Of a stretch of 27,555 nt of DNA, positions 1 through 7,168 are shown one piece after another. The DNA is from a virus: positions 1-27,555 of IMG/VR virus record IMGVR_UViG_3300023276_000718; one strand, 5' to 3'. The position numbers and the translations under genes were made by a program. Within the stretch, counting starts at the first letter, position 1. Each line of letters begins with the position of its first letter. The notes beneath the pieces are model-generated. The model saw only the letters and a program-made list of their open reading frames with translations, made no database searches and was not told where the DNA came from.

Positions 1-487
1 CAACACCATGATCAGGCCTCTTAAATAGTGAGACGCCCCAAACCCCTCCCCAAAACTCATTATTACTTCCACATTGAAAATTATACCCTCCATAAGGTTT
101 ATTATTTTCAACCACGTCTATTGCAATTGTTCCTAACACATCTAAGTCAGGGTAATGCTTAATGTGTTGTGCAAGCGATTGCACGAATGTTGGGTATAGT
201 AAATCGTCTCCGTCAATTTGAGATACAAAGTCTGCATCACTGTTTAAGAATAAATTGTGGCATGAGTTTTTCCCTCTCCCGGGCTTGCCATTACTATCTG
301 TGCGTATTACTTTAAATGAAAAGTTTTCATCGAGTACTGATTGGTAGTATTCATCACTTAATGTATTTACTACAATTATAGTTTCAACTTCGAGATAGTT
401 ATCGGGGTATTGGTTTTCAGCTGACTTTACTAGTCTTTTAAGGGATGGTAAGTTATGATGAGTTAGTAGTGTTAATAATAATTTCAT
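1..487 (-). CDS. Glycosyltransferase family 2, partial (cut by the window's left edge)
   Basis: The first 162 codons are present and the C-terminus lies outside the window. The N-terminus has a GT-A fold pattern: an initial hydrophobic strand (residues 2-8), a second strand ETIIVVNT (about 34-41), and an aspartate cluster QIDGDDLLYP (90-99) that matches the metal- and nucleotide-sugar-binding DxD region of family GT2. Such enzymes transfer a sugar from a nucleotide-sugar to an acceptor. The acceptor cannot be told from the sequence; virion protein, modified DNA or host glycan are all possible. The start overlaps the RNase H stop as TAATG, so the two genes are probably translationally coupled. 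The C-terminal half is needed to exclude a bifunctional enzyme. Confidence 0.85.
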   Translation of the reverse strand, partial: MKLLLTLLTHHNLPSLKRLVKSAENQYPDNYLEVETIIVVNTLSDEYYQSVLDENFSFKVIRTDSNGKPGRGKNSCHNLFLNSDADFVSQIDGDDLLYPTFVQSLAQHIKHYPDLDVLGTIAIDVVENNKPYGGYNFQCGSNNEFWGGVWGVSLFKRPDHGV

Positions 488-1722
488 TAAAATATTTTTC
501 CTTTTGTTGTTTTATTTGTTATAAATGACATATCATTAGAATCGTCATCATCTCCTTTAAAAAAGCTAGCTTTAAATGCAGAATTATCATCACCGTCATG
601 TTTAGTTCCTTCAACTATTTTTTTCATTGTAGAAATATTAGGCAATGATAATTCATTTATGTTTATTTGAGATTCTACTGATTTAAACATTTCATCTAAT
701 ATACCTTCTGGGATAGTATAAGAACTAAGAACCATTAAATTAACATTAGATTTAAGATTAGTAATAATTTGCTCCCTGCTCATATGTTTAGCTTTCATAT
801 GCCTAATAAGTATATTAGCTAGATCAGTAATATAACCATCCTCATATAGATACATATGAGATAATGAACCATGTTTTTCTTTAAATTCATGAATTATTGC
901 ACCAGCCTTAGCCTCACTGATACCATATCTCCTAGGATTACCATTTTTAGGAGTAGATATATGCCAATATGCTGGAGGAACATTATCACCAGAGTCACCG
1001 GTCAAAACCTTTCGGAAACGGAAATCCTCTGGGTCTACTTCTACAACCGAAACTTTCTTTTTGGATATAATAGATGAAAGTAATTTTTTAGATTGTGCCT
1101 CTGGTGATGATGAAGTTTTTAGTACATCAAATAAATCTGTGGACGTTTCTTTTTCTTCGGTTACTAACCATTCAGAAAATCCTTGGTAAGTATATAATTT
1201 TTTATGAGCTGGTGAAAATAATATTGTATGTGTATTATTTGTTTTGCTTTTGTTTACTAATTGAACCAGGTCTTTGTCTCCAGTAAACATAATAACTGAT
1301 TTGTCATTAGCAAGAGATTCAGTATTCCACGCATACATTAGATCATCGCCTTCTGCACCGTTTACCTTTGAATAAATAACACCTTGTTTAATAAGTAGCT
1401 GTGTAAATTCTTCAGTAACTTTTGAAAAATTTGCCCAGTTAATTGAACTATCTTGTTTACGATTACCTTTATATTCTGCATCTGGGTAAAAATCCTTTCT
1501 CCATGATCTTGAATCAATGGTCCATACAACTTTATCTATAAGACCTTCGAATAATCTGATCTGGTATGCAAAATCTGTTGCAAGCTTTCTCATAAAGACA
1601 GTAGCGTCTTCATCAGTAGCAAGCATTTCTGTCTTTTTTGATTTTCTAGGTAGAACATAAAGAGTTCTAAAAAGAAAATAATTACCGTCTATTACGAATG
1701 TATGCCTTCCTGTTTTTCTCAT
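487..1722 (-). CDS. rnh: T4-type RNase H / FEN-1-like 5'-3' exonuclease
   Basis: This is a flap and 5'-exonuclease that would remove RNA primers and adjacent DNA on the lagging strand. The order of acidic motifs is that of the FEN-1/T4 RNase H family: FVIDGN near residue 9 (Asp12), TID at 68-70, GAEGDDL at 122-128 (Glu124, Asp126, Asp127), TGDKDLVQL at 147-155 (Asp149, Asp151), and GDSGDNVPP at 242-250 (Asp243, Asp246), the start of the helix-hairpin-helix region. At 411 residues it is about 100 longer than T4 RNase H (305). The extra length lies partly in a polar insert around 185-225 and in an acidic C-terminal tail ending KGKIF. It sits downstream of gp44 and a 51-residue ORF in one minus-strand unit. 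Confidence 0.92.
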   Translation of the reverse strand: MRKTGRHTFVIDGNYFLFRTLYVLPRKSKKTEMLATDEDATVFMRKLATDFAYQIRLFEGLIDKVVWTIDSRSWRKDFYPDAEYKGNRKQDSSINWANFSKVTEEFTQLLIKQGVIYSKVNGAEGDDLMYAWNTESLANDKSVIMFTGDKDLVQLVNKSKTNNTHTILFSPAHKKLYTYQGFSEWLVTEEKETSTDLFDVLKTSSSPEAQSKKLLSSIISKKKVSVVEVDPEDFRFRKVLTGDSGDNVPPAYWHISTPKNGNPRRYGISEAKAGAIIHEFKEKHGSLSHMYLYEDGYITDLANILIRHMKAKHMSREQIITNLKSNVNLMVLSSYTIPEGILDEMFKSVESQININELSLPNISTMKKIVEGTKHDGDDNSAFKASFFKGDDDDSNDMSFITNKTTKGKIF

Positions 1723-1753
1723 ATTATTGTATTTAATATAAATATAACAAATT

Positions 1754-1909
1754 TTAGTTAATACTGAAAGAAGAACCTAATACAATTTTCTCACATTCTT
1801 CTTTACTTAATTTTGATTGTCTTAAATCATGATATCTTTTAACTGCCCCGCCTAATTCCATGTAATTAGGAAACTTTTTAATTAATGCTTTTAAAAATTG
1901 TGATCTCAT
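1754..1909 (-). CDS. Small ORF of 51 residues in the gp62 position, function unknown
   Basis: The protein begins MRSQFLKALI and ends SFSIN. It is basic and predicted helical, with a central PNYMELGGAVKRYHDLR segment. Its ATG overlaps the TGA of gp44 as ATGA, the usual sign of translational coupling. In T4 the gene directly downstream of gp44 encodes gp62, the second clamp-loader subunit (187 residues). No convincing gp62 similarity can be seen by eye, and this ORF is far shorter. It may be a replacement partner, a remnant, or an unrelated small gene. The coupling and the tight fit between two genes make it a likely real gene. Confidence 0.65.
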   Translation of the reverse strand: MRSQFLKALIKKFPNYMELGGAVKRYHDLRQSKLSKEECEKIVLGSSFSIN

Positions 1910-2868
1910 ACTCCATTTAATATTGATTGCAGTTCATAAATACATGCAAGCATTGATACTGCAGGATCAATTACTTGTTGTCTTTGTGATTGATATTTGG
2001 CTACTGTTACTACTACCTGAGGTATAAATTGAATATACGATTGTCTTTCTTGTTGAATAAATTCAATAAACTCGGCACCTAATGAAGATAAAACATCATC
2101 AGTTCTATTTGCATAATTAGATAACATATATTGGTAATTCTTTACAGGATCTTCGCCATCTATAACAAGATCGTAAATATCTTTATATACAGAACTAAAT
2201 TGTTTTATATCTTCTACTGTAATTTTATCTTTACCTTGGGATTGGAATCCTTGCAACTGATTTAACATATTTCTTAAATCTGGGAATTTTCTTTTTACTA
2301 ATTCAACTGCTGCGTGTTTATCGATATCAATACCTTCTTCTTTACATATTTTAAGAATCCTCATAATGTAACTTTTCATTATTTCAGTTTCTTCTTCTTT
2401 GGAAAAATCAAAGTCAATCATTTCAAACCTAGATTGAATAGGATCTGGTACTTTATTAATATAATTACATGTTGCTACAAATCTTGCATTAGTTGCAAAT
2501 TGATCCATAGTAGCTCTTAATGCTTTAAAGAATTGGTCTGATACACCGTCAATCTCATCAAGTATAATTACTTTCAGTTTTCCCGGTTCATCCATAATTG
2601 AACGATTAGCACAGAAGTCTGTTATTCTATTTCTTACAATATCAACTGAGGTATCTGTTGATGCATTAATATAAAGGTAAGGATGCTTAAAATGTTTTAC
2701 TAATACTTTAGCTGCTGATGTTTTTCCAGTACCTGGGCTACCATGTAATAGTAAATGTTGATAAACACCTTTACTTAACTTTTCACCTACTCTTTTAGGC
2801 GTTATTAAATCTTCTAATGCCTTTGGGCGATATTTCTCCGTAAGTAAAATGTTTTGTATGTTCCGCAT
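1906..2868 (-). CDS. 44: Sliding clamp loader ATPase subunit (gp44-like)
   Basis: This 320-residue AAA+ ATPase loads the gp45 clamp on primer-template junctions. T4 gp44 has 319 residues. Visible motifs are EKYRPKALEDL at 11-21 (the RFC-box-like N-terminus), Walker A GSPGTGKT at 43-50, Walker B IILDEID at 101-107, a sensor-1-like ATCN at 132-135, and SRF at 146-148 with the arginine finger. The open frame extends upstream to 3090, but that part runs through the divergent intergenic region and into the opposite-strand gene and has no protein-like character. The start at 2868 gives the family N-terminus and follows an A-rich leader with a TACATATAAAAATAAA box. Confidence 0.93.
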   Translation of the reverse strand: MRNIQNILLTEKYRPKALEDLITPKRVGEKLSKGVYQHLLLHGSPGTGKTSAAKVLVKHFKHPYLYINASTDTSVDIVRNRITDFCANRSIMDEPGKLKVIILDEIDGVSDQFFKALRATMDQFATNARFVATCNYINKVPDPIQSRFEMIDFDFSKEEETEIMKSYIMRILKICKEEGIDIDKHAAVELVKRKFPDLRNMLNQLQGFQSQGKDKITVEDIKQFSSVYKDIYDLVIDGEDPVKNYQYMLSNYANRTDDVLSSLGAEFIEFIQQERQSYIQFIPQVVVTVAKYQSQRQQVIDPAVSMLACIYELQSILNGV

Positions 2869-2875
2869 AAATTTG

Positions 2876-2891
2876 TTTATTTTTATATGTA
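2876..2891 (-). promoter_or_regulatory. Candidate promoter box upstream of gp44
   Basis: On the minus strand the sequence reads TACATATAAAAATAAA, ending 7 bases before the gp44 ATG. The same 16-base box occurs ahead of uvsX and, as AGCATATAAAAATAAA, ahead of gp41 and the ORF before the polymerase. Its recurrence only at gene starts supports a transcription or translation-initiation signal. Its resemblance to the T4 late -10 element TATAAATA is noted; which sigma reads it is unknown. Confidence 0.6.
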
Positions 2892-2907
2892 AAAAAATAA
2901 GATTGTT

Positions 2908-2923
2908 TACATATAGAATAAAT
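2908..2923 (+). promoter_or_regulatory. Candidate divergent promoter box for the plus-strand gene
   Basis: The plus strand reads TACATATAGAATAAAT, a one-base-shorter version of the box on the opposite strand at 2876-2891. It ends 17 bases before the ATG at 2941. Together the two boxes form a divergent promoter arrangement in a 72-base intergenic gap. Confidence 0.5.
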
Positions 2924-2940
2924 ATTAAAATAGAATTATA

Positions 2941-3738
2941 ATGCAAAAAAGACGTAATATTAGAAAAGTCACGCAGGAGCCGTTTGTGGTTGAGCACAAA
3001 ACTAATATACAAAGAAGAAATGAAAATAGGAGAATTGTAAGAACTACTAACAATCAAGCAATTCAGATGAACATTTCTAAAGATATGCAATTAAGAAATT
3101 CAGCAATAGTTTCTCCGATAAAAGTTAAATATTCTGCGGTTCCAAAGTTATTTAAAGACGAAACTATTTATATCATAGGAGGTGGCCCTTCATTAAATAG
3201 TTTTGATTTTAGAGCTTTAGTAGGTAAAAAAACTATTGCAATTAATAAGGCAGTAATATATCATCCAACTGCCGATGTTCTTTATTGGACTGATGGTAGA
3301 TTTTATACTTGGTTTAAAAATGAAGTGGATAATTATAAAGGATTAAAATTTGCATTAAAACCAGGCAGCCTATATACTAATGATATTAAAATTCTAAGAA
3401 AAGGAAAACCTTATGGATTAGAGGAAGATCCACAAACATTATCACACGGATTTAATAGTGGGTATGCTGCTATTAATTTAGCGTATCATTTAGGTGCAAA
3501 AAGAATTGTATTATTAGGATTTGATATGACTAATGATGGTAACCAAACTCACTTTCATGATGGGTACCCTACGCGAGCAGCAGGCAATAGAATTTATGAA
3601 GATAAGTTTTTACCAGGATTTAAACAACTTTCATCAGAAATAAAAAATAAAGGGATAGACGTATACAATGCATCCCCACATAGTAGATTAAAAGACTTTC
3701 CTATAATTACATTGAATCAGGCATTAAGCTTTAGATGA
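2941..3738 (+). CDS. DUF115/MptE-like or sialyltransferase-like Rossmann-fold protein
   Basis: This 265-residue protein is the only plus-strand gene of the window. After a basic, arginine-rich N-terminal tail of about 65 residues comes a Rossmann-like core: YIIGGGPSLNSFDF at 77-90 (a glycine-rich nucleotide loop), KTIAINKAV at 97-105, ADVLYWTDGRF near 111-121, and NSGYAAINLAYHLGAKRIVL followed by LGFDM further on. The GGGPSL…N…DxxYW pattern is seen in the MptE-like/DUF115 proteins and in GT42-type sialyltransferases. A sugar- or nucleotide-handling role therefore fits, but the exact reaction cannot be set. It converges on the zinc-ribbon gene with a 15-base tail-to-tail overlap. The opposite orientation suggests a later insertion. 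Confidence 0.7.
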   Translation: MQKRRNIRKVTQEPFVVEHKTNIQRRNENRRIVRTTNNQAIQMNISKDMQLRNSAIVSPIKVKYSAVPKLFKDETIYIIGGGPSLNSFDFRALVGKKTIAINKAVIYHPTADVLYWTDGRFYTWFKNEVDNYKGLKFALKPGSLYTNDIKILRKGKPYGLEEDPQTLSHGFNSGYAAINLAYHLGAKRIVLLGFDMTNDGNQTHFHDGYPTRAAGNRIYEDKFLPGFKQLSSEIKNKGIDVYNASPHSRLKDFPIITLNQALSFR

Positions 3739-4215
3739 TCGCTTAGCATAAGTCATAAACTCTCTTTGTTCCTTTTTAAGGAGGTGTTTACAGTGTTTAG
3801 TAAATTTAATTGATGTATCTATAATTCTACCGTCTACTGTGTTATTCTGTGAGTTATGGGCTTTAGAACATTTACTACAAACAAAATTCTCTACCTTTTT
3901 AGAATCCATTCTAGATTTAATAGGAACTTTACATATACTACAGTTCCAGTCAATAAGATCAGCATCTTTTACTAATTCTTTAAGTGTAGTGAAAGTTTCC
4001 CTAAAAGGATTCCAAATAGCTTTATTAACATTCTTTTCATGATCATTCATATCTTCTACTTTAAAAATAACTTCAAAAGCTTGAGTATCAGAATCCAACC
4101 ATTTCATGTAGCGATTATTTAAAAGTAATTTTTGCTTCAAAGGCGGCAGGTTCTCTAATAGAATACCATACCGCCTTTTATACCATCCAAAGTTTATTTT
4201 ACGAACTTTATACAT
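3724..4215 (-). CDS. Putative zinc-ribbon protein, function unknown
   Basis: This 163-residue protein of unknown role carries two CxxC knuckles, CSIC at 92-95 and CSKC at 113-116, separated by 17 residues. This is the usual geometry of a zinc ribbon. An extra HCKH cluster lies at 141-144. The N-terminal 60 residues are basic and aromatic-rich. It starts 11 bases after the stop of the cysteine-rich microprotein, so the two are probably co-transcribed. Its last 15 bases overlap the end of the plus-strand gene. Nucleic-acid binding or binding to host RNA polymerase would be typical for a small phage zinc ribbon, but nothing in the sequence decides this. Confidence 0.75.
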   Translation of the reverse strand: MYKVRKINFGWYKRRYGILLENLPPLKQKLLLNNRYMKWLDSDTQAFEVIFKVEDMNDHEKNVNKAIWNPFRETFTTLKELVKDADLIDWNCSICKVPIKSRMDSKKVENFVCSKCSKAHNSQNNTVDGRIIDTSIKFTKHCKHLLKKEQREFMTYAKRSSKA

Positions 4216-4226
4216 AAGGTTTTAAT

Positions 4227-4292
4227 TTAACAGTTACAACATGTACAATTACATGATTTACCACAACCACAGGTTTTACAATTACATTTCAT
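4227..4292 (-). CDS. Cysteine-rich 21-residue microprotein, metallothionein-like
   Basis: A complete frame from ATG (4292) to TAA (4227) encodes 21 residues, nine of them cysteine (positions 3, 5, 8, 10, 14, 16, 18, 19 and 21). The cysteines fall in CxC, CxxC and CC arrangements (MKCNCKTCGCG…NCTCCNC); the other residues are Lys, Asn, Thr, Gly and Ser, with no aromatic residue after Met1. This is the composition of a metallothionein. The 25-residue copper metallothionein of Neurospora crassa, with seven cysteines, is a known protein of comparable size. The ORF lies 14 bases after the internal head protein gene and 11 bases before the zinc-ribbon gene, with an A-rich leader. Metal binding is inferred from composition; expression is unproven. 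Confidence 0.65.
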   Translation of the reverse strand: MKCNCKTCGCGKSCNCTCCNC

Positions 4293-4306
4293 ATTAATAA
4301 TTATTT

Positions 4307-5248
4307 TTACAGGTTTGATCTTAATCTTGCAAATTTCTGTGAAACAGATTCTGCTACATATTCAAAAGATTCTGGTACTTTAGCCGAAAGTTTCTTTTTA
4401 GCATCAGCTTCCTTTTTCTTAAGTTCAGCAATATCTTCTTTACTGTCTTCTATTGCCTTTTGTAATTTTTGAACTTGTTCTTCGGAACCTCTACCTGTTT
4501 TTAAATCTCTTTTAGCTTGATCTAAATCTTTCGTTGCTTTAGCCATTGCAGTTCTTTCATCTTCTATAGATTTATTATAAGCCTTTATATCTGATTCTAT
4601 CTTTGCGTTAGCATCATCCTTCGGTGCTTCGGTTGTATCATCAGCCTTTGGTGCTTCGGTTGTATCATCTTTCTTTGGCTTTTCAGTCTTTGCTGGCGTA
4701 TCATCTTTCTTTGGCTTTTCAGTCTTTGCTGGTGTATCATCAGCTGATGTGAATTTAGGTTTATCTTCTGCTGCATCTTTTGATGTTTCAGATTCATAAT
4801 CAGCTAATGCCTTTTGCGCCTTTGTTGCCTTTGCTGCTAATTCCTTTTGTTTAACTTTTAATCTTTTAGATTCTTCACCATCTGCTGCTTTAAGTACAAT
4901 CTTATTTGCAGCCATAGATGATTTTACTTTAGCCAATGAAGAAACCTTTTTTAGACCCGGTGTAGTAGCAAGACTATCCATTCTCTGTGAAATGTTAGAT
5001 GCTGAATCTGCTAATGCTGCATTCTTAGCTTGATTTGCTTGATTCAATACTTCCTTTTGTCCTGCCGATAAATCACCTTTAGATTTTTCTTTCTTCTTAG
5101 CATAATCAACATTATTTAATGCCTGTGCCACTTTAGCCTTTTGAAGCTTCTTAGCATTATTTTTAATCTTTTTCCATTTAATTGGATTTTTGATTGCATC
5201 TATTAATGCCTCGTTTACAAATTGGTCATATGTTTTTAATTTACCCAT
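4307..5248 (-). CDS. Putative internal head protein with capsid-targeting sequence
   Basis: This 313-residue, highly charged Lys/Glu/Ala-rich protein starts MGKLKTYDQFVNEALI. The segment KTYDQFVNEA matches the capsid-targeting sequence of T4 internal proteins (KTYQEFIAEA) position by position. In T4 that peptide sends the protein into the prohead core and is cut by gp21 after the glutamate. The middle (about 165-210) is a low-complexity linker of DDTPAKTEKPKK and DDTTEAPK repeats. The rest is strongly helical and likely coiled coil (about 215-295), and YVAES near the C-terminus is another possible cleavage site. It lies directly downstream of the capsid gene and its terminator, with its own promoter-like box. 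A core protein (gp67/68-like) is the alternative to a packaged internal protein. Confidence 0.7.
   Translation of the reverse strand: MGKLKTYDQFVNEALIDAIKNPIKWKKIKNNAKKLQKAKVAQALNNVDYAKKKEKSKGDLSAGQKEVLNQANQAKNAALADSASNISQRMDSLATTPGLKKVSSLAKVKSSMAANKIVLKAADGEESKRLKVKQKELAAKATKAQKALADYESETSKDAAEDKPKFTSADDTPAKTEKPKKDDTPAKTEKPKKDDTTEAPKADDTTEAPKDDANAKIESDIKAYNKSIEDERTAMAKATKDLDQAKRDLKTGRGSEEQVQKLQKAIEDSKEDIAELKKKEADAKKKLSAKVPESFEYVAESVSQKFARLRSNL
4623..4741. repeat. Tandem repeats inside the internal head protein gene
   Basis: Two adjacent short tandem arrays lie here. A 20-base unit (ggtgcttcggttgtatcatc) occurs twice with a 27-base period (4623 and 4650). A 36-base unit occurs twice back to back (4670-4705 and 4706-4741) and differs at a single base (c at 4697, t at 4733). 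Both preserve the frame and encode the Pro/Lys/Thr/Asp-rich linker. The near-identity indicates recent slippage or duplication. Confidence 0.9.
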
Positions 5249-5265
5249 GAGAGTTTATTATTTTT

Positions 5266-5281
5266 GATTTAATTATATATC
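5266..5281 (-). promoter_or_regulatory. Candidate promoter box of the internal head protein gene
   Basis: The minus strand reads GATATATAATTAAATC, 17 bases before the ATG at 5248 and directly downstream of the capsid-gene terminator. It resembles the boxes ahead of the protease and core-protein genes (TATATAAA core followed by an ATCAAA-like stretch). The match is weaker than theirs. Confidence 0.4.
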
Positions 5282-5290
5282 AACTATATT

Positions 5291-5322
5291 AAAACAAAAA
5301 AGCCACTCCGAAGAGTGGCTTT
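5291..5322 (-). terminator. Rho-independent terminator after the capsid gene
   Basis: The stem 5299-5308 pairs perfectly with 5313-5322 (AAAGCCACTC / GAGTGGCTTT). On the minus strand the loop is TTCG closed by C-G, the very stable cUUCGg tetraloop, and the stem is followed by TTTTTTGTTTT. It lies 26 bases past the gp23 stop codon. Confidence 0.93.
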
Positions 5323-5347
5323 CTATATAAAGTATTATTGTTACTTA

Positions 5348-7168
5348 TTAGATAAGTGAACAACCAGTGAACGTGAAGTTCATTGTGTAATACATTAATT
5401 CAGGATTGAACCCAGCGTCTACTAAAGCGAATCTAGATTTAACCGCGATTTTAGGAGCCATAGTTCCTTCTGCGATTGTTTCTACTGATTCAGCCATTAA
5501 GTAAGGCATGAATACTAAACCAGGTGAGTTACCATCACCTTTTCTTCCTACAGCAACTGTGTAGTCATTAAAGGCTCTGTTTGGATCAACATAAATAGTT
5601 ACCCCAGCGATCGCACCGATTGGATATAAAGATCCACCAGCTTGATTAACTGTATTTGATAACGGATATGCAACGAATCCAGCAACTGATTGAAGAGCAG
5701 TAGCCATTTCTCCACCTGTTACAGCGAAAGTAGCTGGTCCTCTTCTACCTCTTGTAGCAATTAAGTTACTTGCAGCAAGAATCTTAGTATAGATTCTTCT
5801 CTGTAAAGTACCTTGTACATTACCACCACCAAGAACGTTAGTCTGTGCAGCACCAAGTCCGGCAGCATTGACGTTAACGTTTGTAGTGTTGTTAGGTCCT
5901 AATGCAATTACAGTAGTAGCAGCACCTGCTTGGTCAAACTGTTGAGATAACTGTGTACCACTTACAGCAGCAACTTGGCTGTTGTTAGTTACACCGTTTC
6001 TAAAGATTCTGTCCAAGATGTATTTATTGATAGATTGAGTTAACTCATTTACCAATACAGCCTCAACTTGAGCAACAGCATCAATTCCGAATTGCTTCAG
6101 ATCTTGAACTTGTTCTCTAGTTACAGCAGCAGCAACTTGGAAAGTTTCAGCAGCTACAGACTTGTTGAATAAGCTAAGTCCCATAACGTTATCAACAGTT
6201 GATTCACCTACACCTCTTTGGTAAGGCTCTAAACCATTAATATTATTAAAACCACCAACAGCAACCTGACCAGCAGGATCATTTGCAGGTTGGAAAGCAT
6301 TACCAGAAAAACCAGAAATATGATCTTCTAGAGCTTTTACTAAACTTAATCCAGATGGAGTTCCAAAAGTACCTAATGCATTACCTGCGGCTAAAACCAC
6401 GTTAAGCGGAGCAGCAGTACCAGAACCGTAAAAAGCACCACCGTCAACTATACAAGAGTATAATGGACTAGCAGCAGTTTCAGCACCTTGTGAAAAAGTA
6501 AAGCCAGTGTTATGAACAGCAGCAGTACCAACACCACCTAAAGCAGATGTGTTAGCTCTTACTCTGAATATTGGGAATCCGTCAATTCTTGAGTTTCCAA
6601 CAAAAGTTAATTCGTAAGATCCACCAGAAGTAGCAGAACCAAACCCAGCAGCACTATCAACGTAAATGATATCATCTACACCAAAAGTACCAGCCGCTAA
6701 AGTAGCGTTAGCTTTGATCATTAATGGAGCAGCAACAGTATCTAAAGCACCGTTTACTGGAGCTCCTGATCCTCTACCACCACCGTATACAAAGTCTAAG
6801 TAAGTTAATACTCCCATAGGGCCTTGCATTGGTACAACAGGTACTAGGTCTAAACCTACAGTCTGAGCCGCTACTTGCATTGCAAGTGGTAACAAAGAAA
6901 AAGGTCTGTCACCAGATCCAGTTGCTTGTGCTGGGAAAGCATTCATTGATCCAGGGTTTCCTGGCAATGTAACGTTACCCATACTTTGAACATTCATGTT
7001 CGGGTTAAGGTGTACAGTATTGTAAACACTCTCATTAAGGTTATGGTAATGGCAGTACTTAGACATCCAAGATAACTTAGACTTTTCAGTAATTCCAGTA
7101 CTTTCCTCAATAACAGGTCCCCAAGTCTTTTGAACCTCAGCCTCGTTGATTAATTGATTTGCGTACAT
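5348..7168 (-). CDS. 23: Major capsid protein (gp23-like)
   Basis: This 606-residue protein lies directly downstream of the prohead protease and portal, the T4 order 20-21-(22)-23. T4 gp23 has 521 residues. The C-terminal segment (LVFMPYLMAESVETIAEG, then KSRFALVDAGFNPELMYY) and the central part (TREQVQDLKQFGIDAVAQVE, then LVNELTQSINKYI) follow the gp23 pattern. The region of about 130-330 is Gly/Ala/Ser-rich, beta-like and longer than in T4, suggesting an enlarged insertion domain. LINEAE (6-11) and NLNES (43-47) fit the gp21 cleavage rule L/I-x-E, so the propeptide may end at Glu46. Base composition and codon use look less AT-biased than the neighbours, as expected for a very highly expressed gene. 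The gene is followed by a strong terminator. Confidence 0.92.
   Translation of the reverse strand: MYANQLINEAEVQKTWGPVIEESTGITEKSKLSWMSKYCHYHNLNESVYNTVHLNPNMNVQSMGNVTLPGNPGSMNAFPAQATGSGDRPFSLLPLAMQVAAQTVGLDLVPVVPMQGPMGVLTYLDFVYGGGRGSGAPVNGALDTVAAPLMIKANATLAAGTFGVDDIIYVDSAAGFGSATSGGSYELTFVGNSRIDGFPIFRVRANTSALGGVGTAAVHNTGFTFSQGAETAASPLYSCIVDGGAFYGSGTAAPLNVVLAAGNALGTFGTPSGLSLVKALEDHISGFSGNAFQPANDPAGQVAVGGFNNINGLEPYQRGVGESTVDNVMGLSLFNKSVAAETFQVAAAVTREQVQDLKQFGIDAVAQVEAVLVNELTQSINKYILDRIFRNGVTNNSQVAAVSGTQLSQQFDQAGAATTVIALGPNNTTNVNVNAAGLGAAQTNVLGGGNVQGTLQRRIYTKILAASNLIATRGRRGPATFAVTGGEMATALQSVAGFVAYPLSNTVNQAGGSLYPIGAIAGVTIYVDPNRAFNDYTVAVGRKGDGNSPGLVFMPYLMAESVETIAEGTMAPKIAVKSRFALVDAGFNPELMYYTMNFTFTGCSLI

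Noticed and set aside
871-1286. Plus-strand ORFs of 63-68 codons within the RNase H gene
   Set aside because: They are antisense to a clearly conserved gene and have no protein-like pattern of their own.
2869-3090. 74-codon N-terminal extension of the gp44 frame
   Set aside because: It runs through the divergent intergenic region and antisense to the plus-strand gene, has no family similarity, and the T4-like N-terminus begins exactly at the later Met.
4597-4797. 66-codon minus-strand frame overlapping the internal protein gene
   Set aside because: It is a shifted reading of the tandem repeats, which makes it look repetitive (QRLKSQRKM); no leader precedes it.
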